From the NCBI GenBank assembly GCA_963828285.1, contig CAWHEB010000002.1, positions 310,001 through 374,000 of the forward strand: a stretch of 64,000 nt of DNA. The letters are read 5' to 3'. The notes beneath the pieces were generated by a model, which was not told the origin of the DNA, made no database searches, and saw only the letters and a list, made by a program, of their open reading frames with translations. Shown piece after piece: positions 8,572 to 17,838 of this stretch. The position numbers and the translations under genes were made by a program. Origin of the DNA: DAIOEK01 sp963828285. GTDB taxonomy: Bacteria > Chloroflexota > Anaerolineae > Anaerolineales > Anaerolineaceae. The stretch's first letter is position 1; each line of letters opens with the position of its first letter.

Positions 8572-10397
8572 TCTACCAATCTAATGAATTGCATTTTTGT
8601 CACATCCACCAATCCGAGGTCTGATAACCTTAATTCGGGGATGACAACCAAACCCAACAGGCTAACCTGCATATTCGGGTTATTTAATTGACAACCGCAT
8701 TCTTTGTACCCAGCGAGTACATTAGCAGCCTTTCGCGCAACAGTCTGGCCGCTATCATTTGACATCAGCCCGGCGATCGGTAATTCAACCAAACCTTTTA
8801 CTTCACCATTAATGACAACAACCTGTCCACCTTGTGTTTCTCGAAGAGTGTTGGCAGCGATAGCCATACATTCATCGTCGGTTCCAACAATAATGAGTTG
8901 ATGTGAGTCATGGGCGACAGTTGTGGCAACAGCACATTTTTGAGTAAATCCGAAGCCGGTAACCAGACCTAATTGGACCTTGCCTGTGTTATGGTGCCTT
9001 TCGATCAAAGCTGCTTTGCAAATATCCTTGGATTGGTCTGTAAGGATCTCCCCATTTTGCGGTGATATTTTCATCTGGATGTGACGGGTGGGTGCCTGAT
9101 TTTCAATGACACCAATAATATTGACAGTCAATTCGGCGCTGCCAACTACGGGTATACGGAAATCCTTCGAAGTAATTTTTGCGGGCAGATGCACAGAATT
9201 GGTTGCCCAGTCGGGATAGACGAATTTTGGCAGATCGACCAAAATATAACCAACCTGACTTATGAGTTTCCCTTTGCAAATGACCATCTCGGTATTAAAT
9301 TCTGCAAGATTGGGTACAAGCAGAAGATCAGCGTATCTCCCGGGGGCGATCTGCCCAATATCCTGGCTCAATCCAAAATGTTCGGCTGTATTGATCGTCG
9401 CCATCTGGATAGCTTTCATCGGGGATAATCCCTGCGTAACCGCATGCCGGATCACCCGATCCATATGTCCTTCATTGAAGATCGTATGGGAATGTGAATC
9501 ATCTGTGCAGAGAAGAAAATTGCGTGAATCCAATCCGTATTCGGTCACCGCCTTGACCTGGGTCACCACATCCTGCCAGGCGGAACCATAACGCATCATC
9601 AGCTTCATGCCCTGGCGAGCCCTGATCAACGCATCTTCTGTGCTGGTACCTTCATGGTCATCTTGAGCCCCACCGGCAACATATCCATGGAAAGGCAATC
9701 CCAAATCTGGAGATGCGTAGTGACCACCAACCGTTTTCCCTGCGCGGCGGGTATAAGCAATTTCGCGCAGCATCTTGTCATCACCAGATGCAACACCGGG
9801 AAAATTCATTACCTCACCCAGGCCGATAATACCATCCCAGGTGAGGGCTTCCTCGACCTGATCCGGGGTCAACTCTGCCCCGGGAGTTTCGAGCCCGGGG
9901 GCGGATGGAACACAGGATGGAACCTGAACCCAAACATGAATGGGTTGCTGTCGGGCTTCGTCCACCATCAGTCGGACACCATCGAGACCAAAAACATTGG
10001 CAATCTCATGCGGATCGATGAATATTGCTGTCGTTCCATGTGGAATGACTGCGCGGGTAAATTCTGTGACCGTCAGCATGGTCGACTCAACATGCATGTG
10101 AGCATCCAATAAACCGGGGACTGCGTACTGCCCTGCGGCATCGATCACCTTTGTATGATCAGAGATGGTGTGGGAGGCATCAGCTCCGACGTAGGCGATT
10201 CTTTCCTTATATATGGCAATATCGGTTGAGGGGATGATCTCGCCGGTTTGAACGCACACCCATCTTGCATTACGGATGACCAAATCTGCTGGGATCCGTC
10301 CCATGGCACAATCAACCAAAGCGCGGCGATCTGCCACCAATTGGTCAATCGATTTCGATTCCATATGGACTCCGCCAGCACTGGATTGGTCAGGCAT
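8568..10397 (-). CDS. ade: Adenine deaminase
   Basis: Converts adenine to hypoxanthine and ammonia; amidohydrolase superfamily metalloenzyme, 609 residues, normal for the bacterial AdeC type. Metal-binding DAHMHVEST near residue 100, FIDPHEIANVFG near 130, the GLGEVMNFPGV segment and a CTDDSH motif (about 318) are characteristic. The C-terminal adenine-deaminase domain has TVAHDSHQLIIVG. The ATG overlaps the end of the upstream deaminase gene by 8 bases, and its stop overlaps the GntR start, so the three are translated as a unit. Confidence 0.95.
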   Translation of the reverse strand: MPDQSSAGGVHMESKSIDQLVADRRALVDCAMGRIPADLVIRNARWVCVQTGEIIPSTDIAIYKERIAYVGADASHTISDHTKVIDAAGQYAVPGLLDAHMHVESTMLTVTEFTRAVIPHGTTAIFIDPHEIANVFGLDGVRLMVDEARQQPIHVWVQVPSCVPSAPGLETPGAELTPDQVEEALTWDGIIGLGEVMNFPGVASGDDKMLREIAYTRRAGKTVGGHYASPDLGLPFHGYVAGGAQDDHEGTSTEDALIRARQGMKLMMRYGSAWQDVVTQVKAVTEYGLDSRNFLLCTDDSHSHTIFNEGHMDRVIRHAVTQGLSPMKAIQMATINTAEHFGLSQDIGQIAPGRYADLLLVPNLAEFNTEMVICKGKLISQVGYILVDLPKFVYPDWATNSVHLPAKITSKDFRIPVVGSAELTVNIIGVIENQAPTRHIQMKISPQNGEILTDQSKDICKAALIERHHNTGKVQLGLVTGFGFTQKCAVATTVAHDSHQLIIVGTDDECMAIAANTLRETQGGQVVVINGEVKGLVELPIAGLMSNDSGQTVARKAANVLAGYKECGCQLNNPNMQVSLLGLVVIPELRLSDLGLVDVTKMQFIRLVE

Positions 10398-11775
10398 TCA
10401 GTAATCTCCTGGCAGCGATGTTATGTTTTTTAATTTGTTTATCTATGTCGAGATTGGTAAGTTGTTTGTTTTTAACCACAAATTTTCCTTGGACCACGTT
10501 GTAGTCCACATTTTGTGGTGTACAAAATAGTACTGCGGCAACCGGGTCGTGTAAAGCGCCAGTGTAATCGAGACGATTCAAATCCAGGGCAATAAAATCG
10601 GCGCACATTCCTGTCGATAATGAGCCAATATCCTTGCGTCCAAGTACCGACGCGCCGCCAATGGTAGCCAGTTCCAATGCTTCCCTGGCAGTCATAATCG
10701 GCATCGAGTTTGAACCTGATAGTGATGCACCCAGGATTCCAGCGCGTAATCTGGCAAGAAGCATCGCCTGTCGCGCTTCACCCAATAAATGAGAGCCGTC
10801 ATTAGATGCGGAACCATCCACACCCAGACCAACCTTCACCCCAGCTTTACGATATTCCCATAGAGGCGCAATCCCGGAGGCCAGGCGCATATTGGATGAT
10901 GGACAGTGAGCCACTCCGCAACCGGTTTTGGCATAAACTTCGATTTCTTCTTGATTCACATGGACTGAATGCGCAAACCATACATCTTCGCCAACCCAAT
11001 CCACGGATTGCATGTAGGCGACTGGACGGTAGCCGAACATCTGTCGGCAGAATGCTTCCTCGTCCTGTGTTTCAGCAAGATGGGTATGCAGGTGGACGCC
11101 ATGCCGCCGTGCCATTTGAGCGGATTCCCGCATCAGTTCGCCAGTGACAGAAAATGGAGAGCAGGGTGCCAGAACGATCTGGGTCATCGCACCTGGTTTG
11201 GGATCGTGGTATTGATGGATCAAACGCTCACTGTCTTTGAGAATAGCTTCCTCGGTATCGACCACGCTGTCCGGGGGTAAACCGCCTTTGCTCTGTCCCA
11301 GGCTCATCGATCCACGGGAAGCCTGTAACCGCACCCCGATTTCCCGTGCAGCCAGGATCTCATCATCCAATTTGGATCCGTTGGGGAATAAATACAAATG
11401 ATCAGAAGCGGTGGTGCAGCCGGATAAAGCTAATTCAGCAAGCGCAGTTTGTGTCGAGACGAAAATATCGTCCGGTGTCATCCGCGCCCAGATAGGGTAC
11501 AAAGTGGTCAACCATTGGAAAAGGTTCGCATTTTGAGCGGCAGGAATAGCCCGGGTCAGGGTTTGATAAAAGTGGTGGTGCGTGTTCACCAATCCTGGCA
11601 GAACCACATGATCCGTCAGATCTAGAATTTCATCCGCCGTGGAGGGTAATTCTGATGTTGGACCAACCTGCTCGATGAAACCATCGCGGATAAAAAGACC
11701 ACCATCCGGGATCTCCCGGCGGCGGTCGTCCATGGTCACAAGTGTATGGGCATGCTTGACTAAAAGTGAAGTCAT
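10390..11775 (-). CDS. Amidohydrolase, probable 8-oxoguanine deaminase (TRZ/ATZ family)
   Basis: Metal-dependent deaminase acting on an aminated purine ring. Motifs: GLVNTHHHFYQTL (HxH metal ligands, about residue 60), HLHTHLAET (third ligand), HSVHVN, and GLGVDGSASND (catalytic Asp). Full-length features most resemble 8-oxoguanine/guanine-type deaminases, with SxxDHLYLFPNG and MRLASGIAPL segments. ATG at 11775 or 11784 is chosen; a longer TTG start at 11808 would lie inside the promoter described upstream. First gene of the purine catabolic operon. Substrate within the TRZ/ATZ family (guanine, 8-oxoguanine, cytosine-like) is not certain. Confidence 0.85.
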   Translation of the reverse strand: MTSLLVKHAHTLVTMDDRRREIPDGGLFIRDGFIEQVGPTSELPSTADEILDLTDHVVLPGLVNTHHHFYQTLTRAIPAAQNANLFQWLTTLYPIWARMTPDDIFVSTQTALAELALSGCTTASDHLYLFPNGSKLDDEILAAREIGVRLQASRGSMSLGQSKGGLPPDSVVDTEEAILKDSERLIHQYHDPKPGAMTQIVLAPCSPFSVTGELMRESAQMARRHGVHLHTHLAETQDEEAFCRQMFGYRPVAYMQSVDWVGEDVWFAHSVHVNQEEIEVYAKTGCGVAHCPSSNMRLASGIAPLWEYRKAGVKVGLGVDGSASNDGSHLLGEARQAMLLARLRAGILGASLSGSNSMPIMTAREALELATIGGASVLGRKDIGSLSTGMCADFIALDLNRLDYTGALHDPVAAVLFCTPQNVDYNVVQGKFVVKNKQLTNLDIDKQIKKHNIAARRLLNA

Positions 11776-11797
11776 ATGTTCCATTTCAGAAAAGGAA

Positions 11798-11849
11798 TTG
11801 TATGACAACTATAACAAGAATTCAGCATACTTGTCAAATTGTCTGACAA
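11798..11849 (-). promoter_or_regulatory. Operon promoter bracketed by two palindromic operators
   Basis: Read on the minus strand: operator TTGTCAGACAA (11849-11839, perfect 5-1-5 palindrome), then a -35 TTGACA (11837-11832), 18-base spacer, -10 TATAGT (11813-11808), then a second site TTGTCATACAA (11808-11798). The two 11-mers differ at one position and their centres are 41 bases apart, about four helical turns. This is the arrangement expected for a dimeric repressor blocking RNA polymerase; the GntR protein encoded in the same operon is the obvious candidate. Confidence 0.65.
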
Positions 11850-12151
11850 TAACCCGCTGAAATAACAATCTGATATCAAATGTAAAGAATTGGAGATAAA
11901 CCCGTAAGGATAATTTGAAGAGGACTGCGGTCAGGTTTCATAAAGTAATCCGTTCTCCGGTGTCGGCTTTCGGAATTACCTTATCAGAGCAGCATTCAAT
12001 CTCCATCCAATGTAATAACATAATAAGTATCGACTAAAGTCGAAGTCTCATTCTAATGCATACCAGTCAAAATGGATCCGAACTGCCACACCCTTGGCAC
12101 GATACCGATCACGAGGATGAGAAGGAAAAGGATAAAGTGCAGAGATATTTC
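11850..12151. other. Intergenic region without recognised gene
   Basis: About 300 bases between the purine operon promoter and the 3' end of the glycosyltransferase gene. Only a small hairpin (CGACT AA AGTCG near 12030) is visible; no convincing coding sequence on either strand. Confidence 0.5.
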
Positions 12152-13395
12152 TTAATCAATCCTTGCCTCAGAAATCCTTTGTGTGTGTCTTGCATTATTA
12201 AGAGAATGAAGAAGTTCAATGTACCGCGATGCTACCAATCCCAGGAGTAATTGAGGATATATTCTGGTACGTTTCTCGTTCCTTTTTGATCATTTAATAA
12301 TTTTAGAACCAGATTGGTAATCGCGGCAGGATCCTTTTGAGGGAATAGATGATCATGTGGGAGGATATCACTAATCCCTCCAATATCTGACCCGATAGTC
12401 TGGGCTCCAGACATGATTGATTCGACAAATGTAAGACCAAGGCCTTCAGTATCACCATCTTTCGTTTGAATAGATGGTCCAATGAAGATATCCGCAGTAG
12501 CATAGTAATTGGTGATATCCCGGTTTTGTTTTGCTCCAACAAAGACAACATGATCAGATAAACCAAGCTCTGAGGAACACTTCTTAAGAGCGTCCTCTAA
12601 ATACCCAAATCCAATTATCAGTAATTTTGTTCTCGGAAAGCTTTGAATGATACCAGGCATCGCTTCAAGTAAATACTTCACACCTTTCTTCTCAGCTAAC
12701 CGACCTACAAACAATAAAAATGGACCATCCAGACCGTATTCTTGTTTGATCTGCGGTTCATATCTGTCAGGATTGAAAAGCTTCGTATCAACACCCATCG
12801 GGATCACTTTGCATTTTATAGCAAAACGGGCGTCAATCCTTAGTACTTCATTTTTTATAGATGTACTGACAACGGTGATACTGTTTGAATACTTTATTAC
12901 TATCTTCTTCAGCTTTGTGAAGAGTTTGCTTTTATAGCTAAATATATCTCCACCATGAGAAGTGACGATATAAGGGGTCCTAAATAATAGTTTTAGGGCA
13001 AGTGCAATAAGTCCTTGAGGGATAATCCAATGCGCCTGAACAATTTCTATTCTATATTTTCTGGCAATGTAAATTGCATTAAATAATTGACTAAGCAGCA
13101 AAAATGGAATAAGGAGGTAATAAAACCAGTTTTGCTTAAGTACCTCATTGATTGCTTTATCGCCAGCAAGGTTTTCAAACTGTGAAAAAAAATATGCATA
13201 CCGAAATACCTCGATCTGGTCCATTTCTTCATTGAAGAGAGATTTCGGTGAGTGTGGTGCAAGAACAAATATTTCAAAATCAGATGTTAACCGTTTGGAC
13301 AATTCATAAACAAATGGTGGGGTAGTATCTCCACTCCAACGCGGAAAGGTGGAAGTTAAGACTAATAATCGTTTTTTCACTGTATCATTACTCAT
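12152..13395 (-). CDS. Glycosyltransferase family 4, C-terminus frameshifted
   Basis: Retaining GT-B glycosyltransferase for a surface polysaccharide. N-terminal part has LTSTFPRWSGD; the donor domain has PMGVDTKLFNPDRY, LLFVGRLAEKKGVKYLLEA and the E-x7-E region EGLGLTFVESIMSGAQTIG. The open frame stops at 12232 after YSWDW, just where the last helix should begin; one base later the frame continues with ASRYIELLHSLNNARHT to a stop at 12152, so a G was probably lost from a TGGG. Start ATG 13395 (MSNDTV) is preferred over upstream ATGs because family alignment begins at KKRLLVLTSTFP. Confidence 0.85.
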
Positions 13396-13473
13396 ACTAT
13401 CATCAAAGTACGTATAATCTTGGAATACTAAGTATTTCTTATTCGAACCATTGCATCCTCGAATTATATTCAC

Positions 13474-13689
13474 TTTGCAAAATAATGATAATAGTATGTG
13501 TCAAACGACTAAAAGAATATGGTTAATGACGGACAGACTGGAACATTAAGGCAACGATAACAGAAATCTAGAAAATATATAATTTCCATTTTGTAAGATA
13601 TTTTCTTATACAAAATTCCAATAATTTACATACATCTATAGAAATGTTATTCGACTCCAAGGAATTTTCTTTTGGAAATTCTAAATTCG
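13474..13689. other. AT-rich intergenic region
   Basis: Very AT-rich stretch between the GT4 gene and the left end of the IS256-family element. Nothing coding is seen; it probably holds the promoter of the minus-strand glycosyltransferase gene. Confidence 0.4.
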
Positions 13690-13734
13690 TTGGTGTAACA
13701 TTCTTTCTGTAAAATGCTGAACCTTAACAAAAGT

Positions 13735-13794
13735 GGTGAGTCAGAAGTATCCTTAAGGTGACCAAACCAAAAAAGGAGAACGAAATGACTCACC
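13735..13794 (+). promoter_or_regulatory. Inverted repeat able to sequester the transposase start codon
   Basis: GGTGAGTCA (13735-13743) is exactly complementary to TGACTCACC (13786-13794), which includes the last two bases of the transposase ATG (13785). In a transcript entering from outside, the hairpin would mask the start codon and enclose the ribosome site AAAAAGGAG, a known strategy for limiting read-through expression of transposases. Confidence 0.5.
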
Positions 13795-14940
13795 AAAATG
13801 ATTATACCTTTGCAGAACGAATTGAGTGGAAAAAGGATTGGAAGCTGTACCAGAAATGATGCGTGTGTTGATCAATCAAGCCATGCAAGTCGAAAGATCA
13901 AAGTACTTGCAAGCCGAAGAATACGAGCGAACCGAAGATCGGAAAGGTCACGCCAATGGGTACAAACCAAAGACCGTTCGAACCCGGATGGGTGAGATCA
14001 CCTTTGCAGTGCCACAAGTGCGAGAAGGAGGCTTTTATCCTTCCGCGTTGGAAAAAGGGCTGCGAAGTGAACGAGCACTGATGATCACACTGGCCGAGAT
14101 GTATGTTCAGGGAGTCTCCACCAGGAAAGTGAAAGCCATCACCGAACAGTTATGTGGAGTTGAAATCTCAGCCATGCAGGTCAGCCGGGCAACCGCTCAA
14201 CTGGATGATGTACTGCAGGAATGGCGAGAAAGACCCTTGGGAGAGATCACCTATCTCTACGTGGATGCCCGCTACGAGAAGGTGCGAGAGGCTGGACAAG
14301 TGCGGGATGCGGCTGTTTTGGTGGCTACAGGCATCACTCCAGCGGGTGAAAGGCAGGTTTTAGGGGTTTCTGTGTCTCTCAGTGAGCATGAAACCCACTG
14401 GAAAGCCTTTCTGAAGGGGCTCAAGGATCGTGGCATGAATGGTGTGAAGTTGGTGATTAGTGATGATCATGCAGGCCTGGGAGCAGCCAGAAGAGCTGTT
14501 TTTGGCAGTGTTCCCTGGCAGAGATGCCAGTTTCACCTGCAGCAGAATGCTGGTGCTTATGTGCCCAAACAAGCCATGCGGTATGGAGGTGGCTGCAGAT
14601 ATTCGCTCCATGTTCAATGCCCCAGATCGAAAGACTGCAGAAGAATTCCTTCAAGCTGCCATCCAGAAATATGCCGTCTCAGCACCAAGATTGTCGGCCT
14701 GGCTGGAAGATAACCTTTCTGAGGGGTTTACGGTGTTTGATTTTCCTCTGGAACACCGACGATCGATTCGGACCACCAACAGCCTGGAACGGATCAACAA
14801 AGAGATCCGCAGACGAACCAGAGTGGTTGGTGTTTTTCCAAATGAGGCTTCATGTCTCAGATTGGTTTCTGCCTTCTGATGGAGATCAGTGAGGAGTGGC
14901 AGATCGGAAAACATTATTGTGCTGGCAAGTCATTCGATTG
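13785..14940 (+). pseudogene. IS256-family (Mutator-type) transposase, three frameshifts
   Basis: Mutator-type transposase. Starts MTHQNDYTFAERIE from ATG 13785 with a good ribosome site, shifts frame near 13826 into the main segment (residues such as GHANGYKPKTVRTRMGEI, YVDARYEKVREAGQ, VISDDHAGLGAARRAVF), shifts near 14575 into a third segment (FTVFDFPLEHRRSIRTTNSL, ERINKEIRRRTRVVGVFPNE), and shifts again near 14873, after which the frame reads LMEISEEWQIGKHY. Catalytic DDE signatures are visible, but in different frames. Either a decayed copy or one hit by the same indel errors seen elsewhere in the window. Confidence 0.85.
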
Positions 14941-15169
14941 TTAAAGAACGATGGATATTTCTGACTCGAATTTACAGAAAAAAGGTTGCGTAATCCCTAA
15001 TAGTACACAAAATGCATTTACTTTGAATGGATAATATTTGATTTGTATTTAATGAACGATTAGTATTTATTACTTTGGTCGATATGGATATATAATTTGG
15101 ACGAACATCAAATGAAAATTTCTTTTTAAATACTCAGTAATACACATTTTGTTCTATCATTGGACAGAC

Positions 15170-15928
15170 ATGATCATTTCGCATAAATATAAATTTATTT
15201 TTATTAAGACCGCCAAAACTGCTGGAACAAGCATTGAAGTTCTCTTGTCCTCCATTTGTCCCGAGGCAGATATTTTTACACCACATTCAGTCCCTGAATT
15301 GAATCATATCCCAAGAAATTATCTCGGCGTCTATAATCCGATCCCAGAAATTATAATCAGTTGGAAAATACGCAGAAATTTTGGAATCAAGTATTTGCCA
15401 AGAGTAGTCGCAATCCATTTAGTTGATTTATTACTCCATCAAAAGTTTTACCATCATATTCCAGCATGGAAGATTAAAAATCGGATTCCACAGGAGATTT
15501 GGAATTCTTACTACAAGTTCTGTGTTGAAAGGAACCCATTCGAAAAAGTAATTTCAGGTTGGAATTGGTATAACCATAAGTATAAAAAGAATGTTACTTT
15601 AGATGAATATCTTTATTTTTTGGTTAAGAATAACGATTTTCGTGATCACGGGGTAGGTGTATTCCCAATAAACTTCTACAATTACACTGATCCTATTACC
15701 GACAAAATTTTGGTGGATAAAATACTTAATTACAGTAATTTGAACGCTGATTTATTAGAAACATTTGAATATTTGGGGCTAAAAATTGATCTAAGCAAAA
15801 TGCCACGATCAAAATCTTTAAATTTTCCTTCGATTCATGGTTCACTTGATGATTTTTCACCGAATCAAATTATATTGATTAATTCTCTTTTTGCACATGA
15901 GTTGGAAAATAATCAATATGAAAAATGA
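15170..15928 (+). CDS. Sulfotransferase family protein
   Basis: Likely transfers sulfate from PAPS to a polysaccharide. The 5'-phosphosulfate loop is FIKTAKTAGTSIEVLLS near the N-terminus and the 3'-phosphate region is CVERNPFEKVISGWNWY (about residues 120-136); both are typical of sulfotransferase family 2 / carbohydrate sulfotransferase-like proteins. Start ATG 15170 (MIISHKYKF) is preferred over an upstream TTG. AT-rich codons like its neighbours. Its end overlaps the start of the next gene. The acceptor is presumably the glycan built by this island. Confidence 0.8.
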   Translation: MIISHKYKFIFIKTAKTAGTSIEVLLSSICPEADIFTPHSVPELNHIPRNYLGVYNPIPEIIISWKIRRNFGIKYLPRVVAIHLVDLLLHQKFYHHIPAWKIKNRIPQEIWNSYYKFCVERNPFEKVISGWNWYNHKYKKNVTLDEYLYFLVKNNDFRDHGVGVFPINFYNYTDPITDKILVDKILNYSNLNADLLETFEYLGLKIDLSKMPRSKSLNFPSIHGSLDDFSPNQIILINSLFAHELENNQYEK

Positions 15929-17036
15929 ATTATTAGAATACTTTTATAATCTTCTTTTACGCATTTTTTCAATCTTCATTCGACCAAAACGAGATCAGGT
16001 ATTATTTATTCGCAAATCATTTTCGGGAAGCAATATTACACCTGTTTATTCAAGAATCTCTTCGTTACGATCCTATATCGATCTAAAACTTATTGATTAT
16101 AACGGAAGAAATATCTCCTCTGTTTTTTTATCAGTAAAGAATTTTTTTATTATTCTCAATAGTAAATTAATTGTTACTACTCATGGTTCAGTTTTTAAAA
16201 CCAGAAAAAACTTCACCTTAGAATTATGGCATGCATTTCCGACAAAGAAGGATGGCTTGTATCTTCCGAAACCCAACTTGTCACTTTTCCACAAATATAC
16301 TGACTTTATACTCAGTTATTCTGAGTTTGGTACTCTATTATTCAATGCCAGAATTGGTATTCCAATCAATAAATATCTTGAATTTGGTTCTCCAAGGAAC
16401 GATTATTTTTTTAATCCTGAAGAAAATCCCCTACCTCGAAAGTTTGCAAAAATCATCATATATACACCTACTTATCGTGAAGGAGGAATTACCGATGAAG
16501 ATTCTTTTCAAATTTTCCCAAACTCCGATTTTTCATTAGATCGATTTTGTAGTTATTTAAAATCAAATAACTTTTTGTTTATATGGAAATCTCATCCCAA
16601 CGAGGAGCATAAGATTCTCTCGAAATTTAATGAAATTTCAACATCAAATATAATGATGCTCTCTGATGATAAATTACGTCAGTATAATAAAGATCTATAC
16701 CAAATTCTGCCATTCACCGATTTATTAATCACTGATTATTCGTCTATCTATATAGATTATTTACTCTTAAAGAAACCAATGATATTTACACCCTTTGACC
16801 AAGAGGAATATGATAAGATCCGAGGAGAATTATTAACACCATACTCTTATTGGCATCCAGGTCCTATCTGTCGCTCTCAGGATGCGTTGGAAATCGAAAT
16901 AAAGAAATGTCTTACCAATAAAAATTACTATTCAAAAGAAAGAAATCAATTAACAACGCTTTTCCATAAATACGCCGATGGAAATTCAAGCGACAGAGTA
17001 GCAAAATTTATTCTATCAAAAATTGAGTTCACATAA
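15918..17036 (+). CDS. CDP-glycerol glycerophosphotransferase family protein (TagB/TagF-like)
   Basis: GT-B fold enzyme that in relatives transfers glycerol or ribitol phosphate from a CDP donor to a wall polymer. Visible: LELWHAFPTKKDGL, YTPTYREGG and FIWKSHPNE mid-protein and the C-terminal TDYSSIYIDYLLLKKPMIFT, where the polyolphosphate transferase signature TDYSS is exact. ATG 15918 lies inside the end of the sulfotransferase gene (11-base overlap), so the pair is translationally coupled. Teichoic-acid-type chemistry is uncommon outside Firmicutes, so the product could be a phosphopolyol substituent on another glycan. Confidence 0.82.
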   Translation: MKNELLEYFYNLLLRIFSIFIRPKRDQVLFIRKSFSGSNITPVYSRISSLRSYIDLKLIDYNGRNISSVFLSVKNFFIILNSKLIVTTHGSVFKTRKNFTLELWHAFPTKKDGLYLPKPNLSLFHKYTDFILSYSEFGTLLFNARIGIPINKYLEFGSPRNDYFFNPEENPLPRKFAKIIIYTPTYREGGITDEDSFQIFPNSDFSLDRFCSYLKSNNFLFIWKSHPNEEHKILSKFNEISTSNIMMLSDDKLRQYNKDLYQILPFTDLLITDYSSIYIDYLLLKKPMIFTPFDQEEYDKIRGELLTPYSYWHPGPICRSQDALEIEIKKCLTNKNYYSKERNQLTTLFHKYADGNSSDRVAKFILSKIEFT

Positions 17037-17037
17037 T

Positions 17038-17767
17038 ATGACATTTATTATTTTAGCTGCTGGTAAAGGAGTTCGCGCAAATTCAGAGATAACAAATTTC
17101 CCCAAAGGTCTTACTGAAGGGGGATAACGGCCAATCGATCTTGGTAAATACTGTGAAAAAGATTACTGAATTTTCTCCAAAAGAAAGAATCACGATTGTT
17201 ACCGGTTTCTTGTCAGATAAAATTGACGAAGAAATCGCAAAAAACTTTTCTTCAAAGGATGAATTTGATATTTCACTAGTTAGAAATGATATTTATGAAC
17301 AAGGAGTAATTACTTCGTTGTTGAAAGGGCTGGAAAAGGCTGAAGATAATGTAATCGTTTTAAATGGAGATACTATTTATCCTATTAGTGTTTTTGAATC
17401 TTTAATCACAGTTTCTAAATCAACCCTTTTAGTTTTTCAAGCTAAAAACATTCCAGATTCAATTAGAGTATTCGCTAGAAATAGCACAATTATAGAAGTT
17501 GGAAAAAGCATAGAAAAATACAATTATATATCTGTTGGTTGCTTTTTCCTTCAAATGACACACTTACAAATAACCAGAGAGATAATCGCGAATTTGGTTA
17601 ATAAACAGAATGTTGAAAAATTCATTTGGCATGAATTAATTAATTTTTTGGTACGACATGGGGAAAGAATATACTGCAAGGAAGTACGAGAAGGAAATAC
17701 ATTTGAAGTTGACACTCAAGAGGATTACCAAGTCTTATTATGCGAACAGCGCAAAAACCGGTGCTAA
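17038..17767 (+). CDS. Sugar/choline nucleotidyltransferase-like protein, frameshifted near start
   Basis: MobA/GlmU-like NTP transferase that probably activates a sugar, polyol or choline phosphate. ATG 17038 gives MTFIILAAGKGVRANSE (nucleotide loop LAAGxG), then a frame change in the CCCC run near 17101 restores NFPKVLLKG and the rest (VIVLNGDTIYP, metal-binding NGDT; FEVDTQEDY near the end). With that one base corrected the protein is about 243 residues. It directly follows the CDP-glycerol-type transferase gene by one base, so it could supply that enzyme's CDP-linked donor. Confidence 0.75.
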
Positions 17768-17838
17768 TTTTTTTAGCCTATTGTTTATGGAAAAATATTC
17801 TATAGATATACCAATTCTATACCCATTCATGGTGAAAA

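Larger units (their letters stand above)
13692..14993 (+). mobile_element. IS256-family insertion sequence, defective
   Basis: About 1.3 kb, normal for the family. The ends carry imperfect inverted repeats: the left end GTGTAACATTCTTTCTGTAA (from about 13694) matches the reverse complement of the right end around 14970-14992 (ACGCAACCTTTTTTCTGTAA) at about 18 of 25 positions. The transposase inside is frameshifted. No convincing target duplication could be read, so the exact ends are uncertain by a few bases. Confidence 0.8.

Noticed and set aside
12056..12250. Plus-strand 64-residue open frame downstream of the purine operon
   Set aside because: It overlaps the antisense of the corrected glycosyltransferase C-terminus, has no ribosome site and no family character.
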